Numbered from the stretch's first letter, positions 7,611-13,905 are shown. The stretch is DNA of 13,905 nucleotides from Chloroflexota bacterium (GCA_005881235.1 VBEQ01000171.1:1-13905), one strand, 5' to 3'. The notes: a model not told the origin generated them from the letters alone. Program-made: numbers and translations.

Positions 7611-8091
7611 CGGGCTCCAGCCCCTCGAGCTTCTGGTCGCTGAAGATGACCGGCTCGCCGAACGAGACGTAATCCTTGCGCAGCGGATGGCCTTCCCAGC
7701 TCTGCGGCATCAGCAGCCGGCGCAGGTCAGGATGGCCATCGAACTTGATGCCGAGAAGGTCCCAGGTCTCTCGTTCGTGCCAGTTGGCAGCCGGCCACAC
7801 CTCCGTCATGGTCGGCACGTGCGGCTCGGGCATCGCGGCCGTCGTCTTGATGCGGATGCGGGTCTTGTTGGCCAGCGAGCGCACCTCCCACACGACCGTG
7901 AAGCGCGGATCGCGCGCCGGCCAGTCGACCGCCGTCGCGTAGAGGAAGTAGTCGAAGCCCTCTTCATCCCGCAGATAGCGAGCGACCTCCACCACCGAGC
8001 TGGGATCGACGACGATGCTCAGGTCGCCGCGGAAGTCCGAGCTCTCTCGCAACGCTTGCGTGAAGCGGTTGCCCAAACGCTGGACGAGCAC
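7594..8091 (-). CDS. nuoC: NADH-quinone oxidoreductase subunit C
   Basis: 30-kDa-type peripheral subunit of complex I, here a separate gene and not fused to nuoD as in E. coli. It has 165 residues. The diagnostic C-terminal block is intact at about residues 105-141: HERETWDLLGIKFDGHPDLR, then RLLMPQSWEGHPLRKDY. The N-terminal half (DLSIVVDPSSVVEVARYL, FDYFLYATAVDWPA) fits the family's alpha/beta domain. The chosen start is a GTG at 8089-8091, 8 bases after the nuoB stop. There is no clear ribosome binding site, and a TTG five codons later is possible, so the start is uncertain. The stop overlaps the start of nuoD. Confidence 0.95.
   Translation of the reverse strand: MLVQRLGNRFTQALRESSDFRGDLSIVVDPSSVVEVARYLRDEEGFDYFLYATAVDWPARDPRFTVVWEVRSLANKTRIRIKTTAAMPEPHVPTMTEVWPAANWHERETWDLLGIKFDGHPDLRRLLMPQSWEGHPLRKDYVSFGEPVIFSDQKLEGLEPDAIRG
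7615..7618 (-). promoter_or_regulatory. Ribosome binding site for nuoD
   Basis: GGAG on the minus strand ends 4 bases before the ATG at 7608-7610. It supports the ATG start over the nearby GTG at 7599-7601, although the spacing is short. It lies inside the nuoC coding sequence. Confidence 0.5.
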
Positions 8092-8099
8092 AGCGGCAG

Positions 8100-8636
8100 T
8101 CAGGCAGGGCGCTTGACCAGCGGCTCACCGCGGATCTTGCGCTGCAGCTTGACGACGGCATCGATCAGAGCCTCCGGCCGCGGCGGGCACCCCGGGAGAT
8201 AGATGTCGACCGGCACGATCTTGTCCACGCTCTGGACGATCGCGTAGTTGTTGAACATCCCGGCGGAGGACGCGCAGGCACCCATCGCAATCACCCATTT
8301 GGGCTCGGGCATCTGGTCGTAGATCTGACGCAGCACCGGCGCCATCTTGATCGACACCCGTCCCGAGACGATCATCAGATCCGCCTGCCGCGGCGACGCA
8401 CGGAACAGCTCCGAACCAAAGCGCGACAGATCGTGCCGCGGCCCCACCGTTCCCATCATCTCGATCGCGCAGCAGGCGAGTCCGAAGAGCGCCGGCCAGA
8501 TCGCGCTCGAGCGGCCCCAGTTGATCACTTTGTCGAGCGTGGTGGTGAGAACGTTGTCACCCAGCGCGTTGAGCGGGGTGGGTCCAGCCGCGCGGCCGGT
8601 CGGCATCGGGCCGGGTCGAAGCGTCAGCTCCCCCAT
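8100..8636 (-). CDS. nuoB: NADH-quinone oxidoreductase subunit B
   Basis: Holds cluster N2, the last iron-sulfur cluster before quinone, and lines the quinone pocket with NuoD. With the chosen start it has 178 residues. The N2 ligands are the tandem cysteines C55 and C56 (GLACCAIEMM), C121 (MGACASSAGM) and C150 (YLPGCPPRPEAL). PRHDLSRFGSELFRASPRQA is also typical. The frame is open further up to a TTG at 8655-8657, but the ATG at 8634-8636 is preferred because AGGGAG lies 7 bases upstream of it. Another ATG at 8604-8606 is possible. The gene overlaps nuoA by 13 bases. The first 20 or so residues, Gly/Pro-rich, vary in this family. Confidence 0.96.
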   Translation of the reverse strand: MGELTLRPGPMPTGRAAGPTPLNALGDNVLTTTLDKVINWGRSSAIWPALFGLACCAIEMMGTVGPRHDLSRFGSELFRASPRQADLMIVSGRVSIKMAPVLRQIYDQMPEPKWVIAMGACASSAGMFNNYAIVQSVDKIVPVDIYLPGCPPRPEALIDAVVKLQRKIRGEPLVKRPA

Positions 8637-8983
8637 TCCAGGGCTCCCTTCCGCCAAACGTAGATCAGGGCGACGAGCAGGATGGCGGCGAAGATCCCCA
8701 TCTCGATGACCCCGAACCAGCGCAGCCCTTTCAGGATGACCGCCCAGGGATAGATGAAGATCGCCTCCACGTCGAAGATGATGAAGAGCATGGCGGTCAG
8801 ATAAAAGCTGACCGCGAATTTCCGCCGGGCGCCGGAGCGGGGCACGATGCCCGACTCATAGGGAAGATCCTTGGCCGCCGACTGCCGGTGGCCGGCCAGC
8901 CAGGGCGGGAAGAAGAGAGCGATGAGGCCAAAAATGAAGACCGCGACTAGGAAAATGAGCAAGGGAAAGTAATCGCTCAGCAC
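8624..8983 (-). CDS. nuoA: NADH-quinone oxidoreductase subunit A
   Basis: First gene of the complex I operon, a small membrane subunit at the hinge of the two arms. It has 119 residues and three hydrophobic helices (about 6-28, 58-80, 90-110). Signatures: the loop DLPYESGIVP (39-48) and KFAVSFYLTAMLFIIFDVEA (55-74) with acidic residues D71 and E73. The loop has Ser where many homologues have Cys (YECG). The start is a GTG at 8981-8983; no ATG is available and no Shine-Dalgarno sequence is visible just upstream. The 79 bases up to the next minus-strand gene contain no clear terminator, so transcription may begin here, upstream, or both. Confidence 0.96.
   Translation of the reverse strand: MLSDYFPLLIFLVAVFIFGLIALFFPPWLAGHRQSAAKDLPYESGIVPRSGARRKFAVSFYLTAMLFIIFDVEAIFIYPWAVILKGLRWFGVIEMGIFAAILLVALIYVWRKGALEWGS
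8644..8649 (-). promoter_or_regulatory. Ribosome binding site deciding the nuoB start
   Basis: AGGGAG on the minus strand, 7 bases before the ATG at 8634-8636, inside the end of nuoA. It favours this ATG over the upstream TTG at 8655-8657, which would start within 6 bases upstream of this same site. Confidence 0.6.
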
Positions 8984-8991
8984 GGTACGCG

Positions 8992-9002
8992 GCTAGTCTA
9001 GC
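8992..9002. promoter_or_regulatory. Palindrome overlapping a possible nuoA -10 box
   Basis: The plus strand reads gctag-t-ctagc, a perfect 5-base inverted repeat around one base, 8 bases upstream of the nuoA GTG. On the minus strand it contains TAGACT (9000-8995), a plausible -10 box, but I find no good -35 match. A second ctag-containing site (gctagc, 9028-9033) lies about 30 bases further up. It could be an operator or part of a short-leader promoter; this is weakly supported. Confidence 0.3.
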
Positions 9003-9062
9003 AAAGAGGTTTCTGAATACAGACTGGCTAGCGAGCGCGCGCGCCCGAATCAGGTCAGCGCC
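9003..9062. other. Spacer between the zinc-ribbon-like gene and nuoA
   Basis: This 60-base stretch holds a GC alternation (gcgagcgcgcgcgcccg) and no open reading frame of note. No stem followed by a T-run is seen on the minus strand, so there is no evidence that transcription from the upstream gene stops before nuoA. Confidence 0.4.
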
Positions 9063-9674
9063 CTATGGCCGTAGGTCCTCGAGCTCCCAGAGTGCACCCG
9101 GGTGGTGCGGAGGCGGGAAGCGACCATCGGGATTTTCCTCCCGAAACTGGCGGGAGTGCTTGCGAAACCCGCAGACGGTGCACGTGTACTGGCCCTCCAC
9201 CGGGATCGGATCGCCGGGCTTGAACCGGTCGCCGATCCGATACTGCCGACCCGGCTCGGGTCGTGGCGCGGCCTCACCCGGGGACCAGGCGCCGCTGTCC
9301 ACCCGCGGCCGCGGCGGGACGCCGCCGTTGGCGTCAGGTTTGACCTGAGCGGCCGAGGGTGGCTTGGGGAAGTAGGGCGCCGCTGCCGTCCCTGGTTGAC
9401 GCGGGTCGCGCGTCCACCCCTGGGCGTTGACCTCACCTAGCCAGCGCTTGAGATAGACACGCGGCTTGACGTCGCTGACGTCGACGATCTCCTCGAAGGG
9501 GATGTAGAGGTCGGGCTGGCCCGGGCTGACCACCCGCATGTAGGGCTCGCTCGAAACGAAGAGCGCTTGCGCGGACTGCGGAGGACCCTCGAAGATCTCT
9601 TTCACGACACCGAGCTCGCCATCGCGCGCCTCAACCGTGTCGCCCAAGTTGACGACCCACTGGACTACGGGCAT
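9063..9674 (-). CDS. Unknown protein: barrel-like N-terminus and CxxC zinc-ribbon-like C-terminus
   Basis: 203 residues, function unknown. Residues 1-90 (WVVNLGDTVEARDGELGVVK, then PYMRVVSPGQPDLYIPFEEI and RVYLKRWLGEVNAQGW) look like a small beta-barrel of the PRC-barrel or DUF2171 kind. Residues 95-145 are a Pro/Gly/Ala-rich linker. The C-terminus has RIGDRFKPGDPIPVEGQYTC and TVCGF with C165 and C168, then FPPPHHPGALWELE. In zinc ribbons of this shape a second CxxC usually follows the FPP; here only H190 and H191 could complete a site. No signal peptide or membrane helix is seen, so it is probably cytoplasmic. The ATG at 9672-9674 has GGGAG 7 bases upstream. It lies just upstream of nuoA on the same strand and may be cotranscribed, but a role in complex I is not shown. 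Confidence 0.8.
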   Translation of the reverse strand: MPVVQWVVNLGDTVEARDGELGVVKEIFEGPPQSAQALFVSSEPYMRVVSPGQPDLYIPFEEIVDVSDVKPRVYLKRWLGEVNAQGWTRDPRQPGTAAAPYFPKPPSAAQVKPDANGGVPPRPRVDSGAWSPGEAAPRPEPGRQYRIGDRFKPGDPIPVEGQYTCTVCGFRKHSRQFREENPDGRFPPPHHPGALWELEDLRP

Positions 9675-9718
9675 AGAGGAACTCCCACAGCCATGGAACC
9701 GCGCGTATTGTAAGTGAG
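9675..9718. promoter_or_regulatory. Divergent promoter region with overlapping -10 boxes
   Basis: Only 44 bases separate the starts of the two divergent genes. On the minus strand TACAAT (9712-9707) is a good -10 box, about 32 bases before the ATG of the zinc-ribbon-like gene and upstream of its GGGAG. On the plus strand the same bases give TATTGT (9706-9711). That would place transcription start at or next to the ATG at 9719, so a leaderless message is possible. No convincing -35 box is seen on either side. Confidence 0.4.
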
Positions 9719-10219
9719 ATGGTCATCGAGAGGTTCGGGCCGAACACCGCCGAAGTCGAGGCGCTGCTCGACCGCCTTCGCCGGTTGACGCCGCAGGAGT
9801 GGGAGCGGGTCGCCGAGGCTGCCCCCGGGGTCGGCGCGGTCCCCGACCTCGAGGTCAAGCAATCGCCGGAGTACTTCAAGGCTCTCGAAGTGGCGACGCG
9901 CATCGCCAAGAGCGATGTCTTCCCCGGGTCGGAGTCGGCCTTCTACGACGCGATGAGGACCGCTCAGCTGGTCGCGGATGCGAGCGCGTTTCAACCGTCG
10001 ACCCGTCCGGAGCCGGCATCGGCCGTGGTCGACGAGCGCCTGCCCCCCGATGCGGAGGCCGAGGCCATCAATCGCATCATGTCGACTGCCTATGAAGAGG
10101 AGTCGTGGCGCCGCGTTATGAACGCCTGCATGGTCGCGGCCGGCGCGCTCGTGGTTCGCGATTGGATGACGCCGGGTGTTTATCAGCTGCTCTGGCAGCC
10201 GATGCAAATCGGCCGATAG
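9719..10219 (+). CDS. Conserved-looking helical protein of unknown function
   Basis: 166 residues, mostly predicted helical, with no catalytic motif, signal peptide or clear membrane span. Residues 10-35 (AEVEALLDRLRRLTPQEWER) and 50-90 form amphipathic helices. A variable Pro-rich linker follows (92-110). A C-terminal helical block ends EESWRRVMNACMVAAGALVV, then RDWMTPGVYQLLWQP. Similar endings (an Ala-rich helix, then VRD, then a Leu/Tyr/Trp-rich tail) occur in uncharacterised proteins of Actinomycetota and Chloroflexota, from memory. The start is the ATG at 9719; its only Shine-Dalgarno-like bases (GTGAG) are too close, consistent with a leaderless message. An antisense frame covers the same span, but this one has the better protein character and its own promoter-like sequence. 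Confidence 0.75.
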   Translation: MVIERFGPNTAEVEALLDRLRRLTPQEWERVAEAAPGVGAVPDLEVKQSPEYFKALEVATRIAKSDVFPGSESAFYDAMRTAQLVADASAFQPSTRPEPASAVVDERLPPDAEAEAINRIMSTAYEEESWRRVMNACMVAAGALVVRDWMTPGVYQLLWQPMQIGR

Positions 10220-10231
10220 ACGAGGCCGATT
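10207..10231. terminator. Hairpin between convergent genes, possible bidirectional terminator
   Basis: AATCGGCC at 10207-10214 pairs perfectly with GGCCGATT at 10224-10231 around a 9-base loop that contains the plus-strand gene's stop codon (10217-10219). The minus-strand gene's stop (10235-10237) lies just beyond. There is no U-run on the plus side and only a short one on the minus side, so it is not a textbook intrinsic terminator. Its place in a 15-base convergent gap makes a terminator or RNA-end role likely. Confidence 0.55.
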
Positions 10232-10234
10232 GCG

Positions 10235-13200
10235 CTAGCTGACGGTGACCGAGCTGCTCAGGGAGGCGGTGAAGGTACCGTCGGTGGCGCCGAACGTGTA
10301 GCTGCCGGCTTTGTCCAGCGTCAGGTCATCGAAGCTCGCCACCCCGCCAACCGCCGCCCTGGTCAGGGTCCCGGACGGCGTCCCACCGGCGGGATTGCTT
10401 GCCAGCGAGATGGTGATGCTCTCGGTGCTGGACACGGTATTCCCGAGGCTGTCCTGCACCGTTACCTGAATCGCCGGCGACATCGCCGTCGCGACGGTCG
10501 GGTTGGTCGGAAGCTGGGTGAAGGCCAGCTGCGCGGCGGCGCCCGGCTGGACCGTGAAGCTGCTGCTCGTCGCCGAGGTCAGGGACACCCTCGTCGCTGT
10601 CAGGGTGTAGCTTCCCGTCTTGTCGACGCTCAGGTCGGTAAAGCTCGCGACACCGTTGACGACGGTTTGCGTCTTGGTCCCCGACAGCGTCGCCCCAGCT
10701 GATGACGTCAGCGCGATCGAGACACTGCCGCTGTAGTCGGACACGACATGTGAGCCGTCGCTGACCGCGACCGTCGTCGAGAATGTCGCCCCCGCGACGG
10801 GGCCCGACGGCGGCTGCGACGTGACGATCAGCTCCGAAGCGAGGCTCGTCGTGGTCACGGTATCGATGGTTGCTTGCACGGCGGTTCCGTTGACACTGGG
10901 AACCTTGAGCTGAACGCGGTAGGTCGCCGAGGGCGTCAGCCCGCCCGCCACCAGGTTGACATCAATCGCAGTGACCTTATCCGGCGCTACCGGAGTCGCG
11001 TACGTATGTTGGTCGAGGGGCGCCGCCTGGTTGGTCAGCACGAACTCGCCGGCGGCACCGGTGGCCCACCCCTTGGGATCGATGTGACCATGAACGCGGG
11101 CACTCGCCGATCCGATCAGGTCGGACGCGCTGACGGTGACCTGGGGAAGCGCCAACGTTTCCGCGTCGAACGTCGTCGCTAGCGCCGGCTGGGTCATCAG
11201 GTTGTGCTGCGGATCGGGGACGCAACTCCGCGCCCCAGTGACAGCCAGTGTGTGGCTGCCGCTGATCGCCAGCGCGGCGGTGATGGGCGCGGCGCCAATC
11301 CACGTCCTGGGATCAGCGGTTTGCCAGCCAGTCGCCACCGCAAATGCCACGGGGTTCGGGCTGCTCGTATAGGTGAGATTGGGCTGCAGCGGGTCGGGAT
11401 TCATGTAGCGGCTGAATGTCAGCGTCGCCTTGGCCAACCCCGTTCCCAGCGACCCGTCGGACCGGACCGAGTCCAGTGGTTGCGTCGTACTCGGCAGGCC
11501 CACGACCGCCATGGTGACCGTCGGCCGTTGCGTCGCGAGGGGTGTGACGACGGTAATGCCACCCGAGAGCTGGCCGCTAGGCCCACTGGCCTGGCCCCAC
11601 CAGTTGTCCTCCGCCTTGGCGCCGAGCGGCGCGTTGATCCCGACGGTGGGAGCGAAATCACTCTGCTTGACCGTCAACGATGTGTCACCCTTGAGCCCGC
11701 CCGACTGGATGCTCGAGCAATCGATCGCGACCGCCGCTCCGGCAGTTTTGACTGCCTGGCCCGTGTCGTTGGTGAAGACGTTCCGCCTCAGCACGGCGGG
11801 TGCATTCTGGAGGTTGATAGCCACGCCCGTCACATGATCGAACTGGTCATCCGTGATGGCGTCAGTCGAGCCGCTCGCGGTGCTGGCAATCGCGTCGCCC
11901 CCGACGTTGCTGAAGGCTACGTTCGTGACCGAGACCAGCGATCCATTGACGACAATCGCATTCCCGGCGATGTCGTGCATCGCGCCCCCCGCGTACTGCA
12001 GGGCACCGCCCGTCACCGTCAGTCCGTCATCGAAGCCGATCGTGACGTTGCTGAGCGTCGAGGCACCCGTCACGTTGATGCCGGCCCAGTCGCCGCTTGC
12101 CGCGGCAGGGCAGGTCTTCGGCATCCCCGCCCGCTGGATAAATACCGAATCGAAGCCACTGTCGCAGAGCTTGATCGAGGCCCCATCGTTCCCGCTGGTG
12201 AAGATCGTATCGGTGGCCGTAAGGACGCCTTTCACGTTGATCGCCCCACCGAGCACCTTGACGGTATCGGCTTTGGCCGTCAGCGCGCCGTCCACCGTGA
12301 GGCCGCCGTCAAGCACGTAGCCGAAATGGTCCGCCGGAACAAGAGGGACGGTGAGGGGCGCCGTCACCAAGGTAGTCAGCCAGGTCAGCGGCTGTGTTGC
12401 CTCGCCATGCATCACGATCGCGTCGAGGCCATTGCCCGAGCCATGATTTCCCGCCACCCGGCCATCGCCTGCGACGAGCTCGAAGTCCGCCTTGACGCCA
12501 TTGAGGTAGATCGCCGGGTAGCGGAATGTGGTCGCGGCTCCTCCGCTGTTGCTGACCGTGTTGTCGTTCATCGTCAGTCGATCAGCGCCGAGCAGTTGGA
12601 TCCCGTAGGTTCCGGCGCTGCTGACCGGGTTCCCGCTGATGATGCTGGGCTGGCCGCCGAGACCGTTGGCGACGATGCCGCCCTTGCCGGTACCACTCAC
12701 AGACACGCCGGTGACCTTGAGTCGCACACACGGATCCGGCGTGGGCGACGGTGGCGGCGGCGCACAATTGGCCGGACCGAAAAAGCTCGCGATGATCCCG
12801 TTGGCGCCAACATTCTGGACCGCACCGCCATCCACCGAGAACGGTGTGTCGAAGCTGCTGATGCCGTCCTTGCTGGCATTCGCGACCGTCGTGTTGGCGA
12901 CGGTCAGCCTGAAGTTCGGCTCGGAGGTGGCACGGTTCGGACCGCTGTCGAGCGAGATCCCGCTGCTCGCGTAATTGATCAGCGCGTACCTGATATCGCC
13001 GGTACCGCGGTCTCCGGCCGCGTTGCTGGCGATGATCAGGCCGCCCCAGTCGCCTGGCGCTGGAATGCAAACGGTGACGAGGACAGAGGGACACGAAACG
13101 GCCTTCGCATCCGAGGCCTCAACCGGCGACGCGGCAGGGTTCGGGTTGTCTTTCAGGCTCGTGAAAATTGCGCTCTTGCTCGTCGTCGACCCACCGGGGG

Positions 13201-13905
13201 TGCTGGTGCCCGTGACGGTCACCGCCCCACCATTGATGGTGATCGGTCCGCCAAGCGATTTGACGACGTCGCCGGAACCAACCAGCAGGTTTCCTCCCTG
13301 GAGCGTCAGGGCGCCGTCCAACAAGTATCCGAGGGGATGCGTCGATGTCGCATTGCTCGGCGTGATCCACGCCAGGTCGCGGGTGGCCTTGCCGTCGAAC
13401 ACGACGGCATCCAGGCCGTTGCCGCCACCGACGTTGCCACGAATGTTCCCGGCGAAGTCTGCCGATAGCGCCGGCAGGTAGATCGCGGGGTAACGGCCGG
13501 CTCCAGCACCGGGGCCGCCGCCGCTGGCCGCGATGTTGTTATTGCGGAGAACGAGCTGGTCGGCGCTGAGCAGCCGGATGCCATAGGTTCCCGCGCCCTG
13601 AATGCGGTTGTCAGTGATCCAGACCGGCTGTCCAGCGAGCGCCTGGCCGAGAATGGCGTCGGCGCTCGTGGACGTGAACCGGTTGCCGCTGAGACGCACC
13701 GGAGTGCCCGGAGTTCCGCCACTGAGGTCGACGGTGATGCCATGCGCGCCGCCGCTGATGGACGAGGTCGTCACCGAAATCGCCGTCTTCACGGCATTGA
13801 TGCCATCGATGGCGCTGGGGCCGATGCTGCTCCCCGACACCACGAGGCCGAAGACCGAGGATCCCGATGTCGACGACGCCCCGCTCGTAATCAGAATGCC
13901 CGTGG
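10235..13905 (-). CDS. Large parallel beta-helix surface protein with C-terminal Ig-like repeats (5' end beyond the right edge)
   Basis: The frame is open from the right edge to the TAG at 10235-10237, at least 1223 residues. The GTG near 13843 is internal and the true start lies outside the window. Numbering from that GTG, residues 1-770 are right-handed parallel beta-helix repeats rich in G, N, S, T, V and I (GTYGIRLL, NGLDAVVFDG, GDWGGLIIAS), closing with DNWWGQASGP (746-755). Residues 775-895 resemble an SbsA-type Ig-like domain (ATLTFSRYMNPDP). Residues 898-1000 look like a fibronectin-type sandwich. Two Ig-like repeats finish the protein (1003-1098, 1104-1202), sharing NGVASFTDLSVDKTGSYTLT-like sequence. 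Closely spaced cysteine pairs (251/259, 360/372, 560/578) suggest disulfides and export. There is no LPxTG motif or C-terminal membrane helix. Function is unknown: adhesin-like or carbohydrate-related are both possible. Confidence 0.85.
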   Translation of the reverse strand, partial: TGILITSGASSTSGSSVFGLVVSGSSIGPSAIDGINAVKTAISVTTSSISGGAHGITVDLSGGTPGTPVRLSGNRFTSTSADAILGQALAGQPVWITDNRIQGAGTYGIRLLSADQLVLRNNNIAASGGGPGAGAGRYPAIYLPALSADFAGNIRGNVGGGNGLDAVVFDGKATRDLAWITPSNATSTHPLGYLLDGALTLQGGNLLVGSGDVVKSLGGPITINGGAVTVTGTSTPGGSTTSKSAIFTSLKDNPNPAASPVEASDAKAVSCPSVLVTVCIPAPGDWGGLIIASNAAGDRGTGDIRYALINYASSGISLDSGPNRATSEPNFRLTVANTTVANASKDGISSFDTPFSVDGGAVQNVGANGIIASFFGPANCAPPPPSPTPDPCVRLKVTGVSVSGTGKGGIVANGLGGQPSIISGNPVSSAGTYGIQLLGADRLTMNDNTVSNSGGAATTFRYPAIYLNGVKADFELVAGDGRVAGNHGSGNGLDAIVMHGEATQPLTWLTTLVTAPLTVPLVPADHFGYVLDGGLTVDGALTAKADTVKVLGGAINVKGVLTATDTIFTSGNDGASIKLCDSGFDSVFIQRAGMPKTCPAAASGDWAGINVTGASTLSNVTIGFDDGLTVTGGALQYAGGAMHDIAGNAIVVNGSLVSVTNVAFSNVGGDAIASTASGSTDAITDDQFDHVTGVAINLQNAPAVLRRNVFTNDTGQAVKTAGAAVAIDCSSIQSGGLKGDTSLTVKQSDFAPTVGINAPLGAKAEDNWWGQASGPSGQLSGGITVVTPLATQRPTVTMAVVGLPSTTQPLDSVRSDGSLGTGLAKATLTFSRYMNPDPLQPNLTYTSSPNPVAFAVATGWQTADPRTWIGAAPITAALAISGSHTLAVTGARSCVPDPQHNLMTQPALATTFDAETLALPQVTVSASDLIGSASARVHGHIDPKGWATGAAGEFVLTNQAAPLDQHTYATPVAPDKVTAIDVNLVAGGLTPSATYRVQLKVPSVNGTAVQATIDTVTTTSLASELIVTSQPPSGPVAGATFSTTVAVSDGSHVVSDYSGSVSIALTSSAGATLSGTKTQTVVNGVASFTDLSVDKTGSYTLTATRVSLTSATSSSFTVQPGAAAQLAFTQLPTNPTVATAMSPAIQVTVQDSLGNTVSSTESITISLASNPAGGTPSGTLTRAAVGGVASFDDLTLDKAGSYTFGATDGTFTASLSSSVTVS
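10238..10837 (-). repeat. Two tandem C-terminal Ig-like repeats
   Basis: Copy 1 covers 10550-10837 and copy 2 covers 10238-10534. Both follow the pattern TSQPPSGPVAGATFSTTVAV or FTQLPTNPTVATAMSPAIQV, then VSD or VQD, IALTSS or ISLASN, GVASFTDL or GVASFDDL, GSYTLTA or GSYTFGA, and a closing SSFTV or SSVTV strand. Such repeats form stalk-like filaments in bacterial surface proteins. Confidence 0.8.
12065..12964 (-). repeat. Beta-helix module, downstream copy of an internal duplication
   Basis: It matches the upstream module in order: GISLDSG, then GGQPSIISGNPVSSAGTYGI, RYPAIYLNGVKADF and NGLDAIVMHGEAT, ending GDWAGINVTG. It carries an insert with CAPPPPSPTPDPC (residues 360-372), probably a disulfide-closed proline loop, that the other copy lacks. 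A third, degenerate copy may follow (INVTGASTLSNVTIGFDDGL). Confidence 0.75.
13025..13905 (-). repeat. Beta-helix module, upstream copy of an internal duplication
   Basis: Protein-level duplicate of the module at 12065-12964. It starts at the window edge with GILITSG and passes through GQPVWITDNRIQGAGTYGIR, RYPAIYLPALSADF and NGLDAVVFDGKAT. It ends with CIPAPGDWGGLIIAS. The unit is about 290 residues and may extend beyond the edge. Confidence 0.75.

Noticed and set aside
9031..9046. GC alternation (gcgagcgcgcgcgccc) as a terminator or Z-DNA site
   Set aside because: It forms no stable stem with a separate loop and is not followed by a T-run; short GC alternations are common in GC-rich DNA.
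9665..10207. 180-residue minus-strand frame opposite the 9719-10219 gene
   Set aside because: It overlaps the start of the zinc-ribbon-like gene and the whole divergent spacer, and its translation is Arg/His/Gly-rich without recognisable structure.
11204..13468. 754-residue open frame on the plus strand, antisense to the beta-helix gene
   Set aside because: Its composition is Arg/Asp/Ala/Gly-rich without domains or hydrophobic pattern, whereas the opposite strand reads clear repeat domains. Long antisense frames are expected in GC-rich genes.
1..13905. CRISPR arrays, tRNA or rRNA genes, insertion sequences, phage genes or defence systems
   Set aside because: Nothing on either strand showed spaced direct repeats of CRISPR type, RNA gene signatures, transposase motifs or terminal inverted repeats. 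The gaps between genes are all under 80 bases.

Overview
This window is high in GC and densely coded. Most of it (positions 1 to about 8983, all on the minus strand) is the canonical NADH:quinone oxidoreductase (complex I, NDH-1) operon, in the order nuoA-B-C-D-E-F-G-H-I-J-K-L. Transcription runs from right to left. nuoL is cut by the left edge after 77 codons; nuoM and nuoN would be expected beyond it. nuoC and nuoD are separate genes, and the NADH-oxidising module nuoE/F/G is present, so this is a full 14-subunit type enzyme, not the 11-subunit type. Neighbouring genes overlap by 1 to 17 bases or are separated by less than 10, so translational coupling is likely throughout.

Upstream of nuoA, also on the minus strand, is a gene for a 203-residue protein (9063-9674). 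It has an N-terminal small beta-barrel-like domain and a C-terminal CxxC zinc-ribbon-like domain. A 44-base divergent spacer separates it from a plus-strand gene for a 166-residue helical protein of unknown function (9719-10219). That gene converges, across a hairpin, on a very large minus-strand gene (10235 to beyond the right edge). The large gene encodes a repeat-rich, presumably extracellular parallel beta-helix protein that ends in Ig-like repeats.

The lineage cannot be fixed from the sequence alone. The GC-rich codon use, the operon order, the GTG starts and the beta-helix plus Ig-like surface protein fit Chloroflexota, Dormibacterota-like or Actinomycetota-like soil bacteria; this is inference.

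The window does not show an obviously new defence or mobile system. The oddities are embedded in ordinary genes. They are a 27-base tandem repeat that adds an extension to the N-terminus of NuoD, a hairpin-rich and compositionally odd 3' tail on nuoE, a short NuoG that keeps the N7 cluster cysteines, a large internal duplication in the surface protein, overlapping divergent -10 boxes, and a convergent-gene hairpin that straddles a stop codon.
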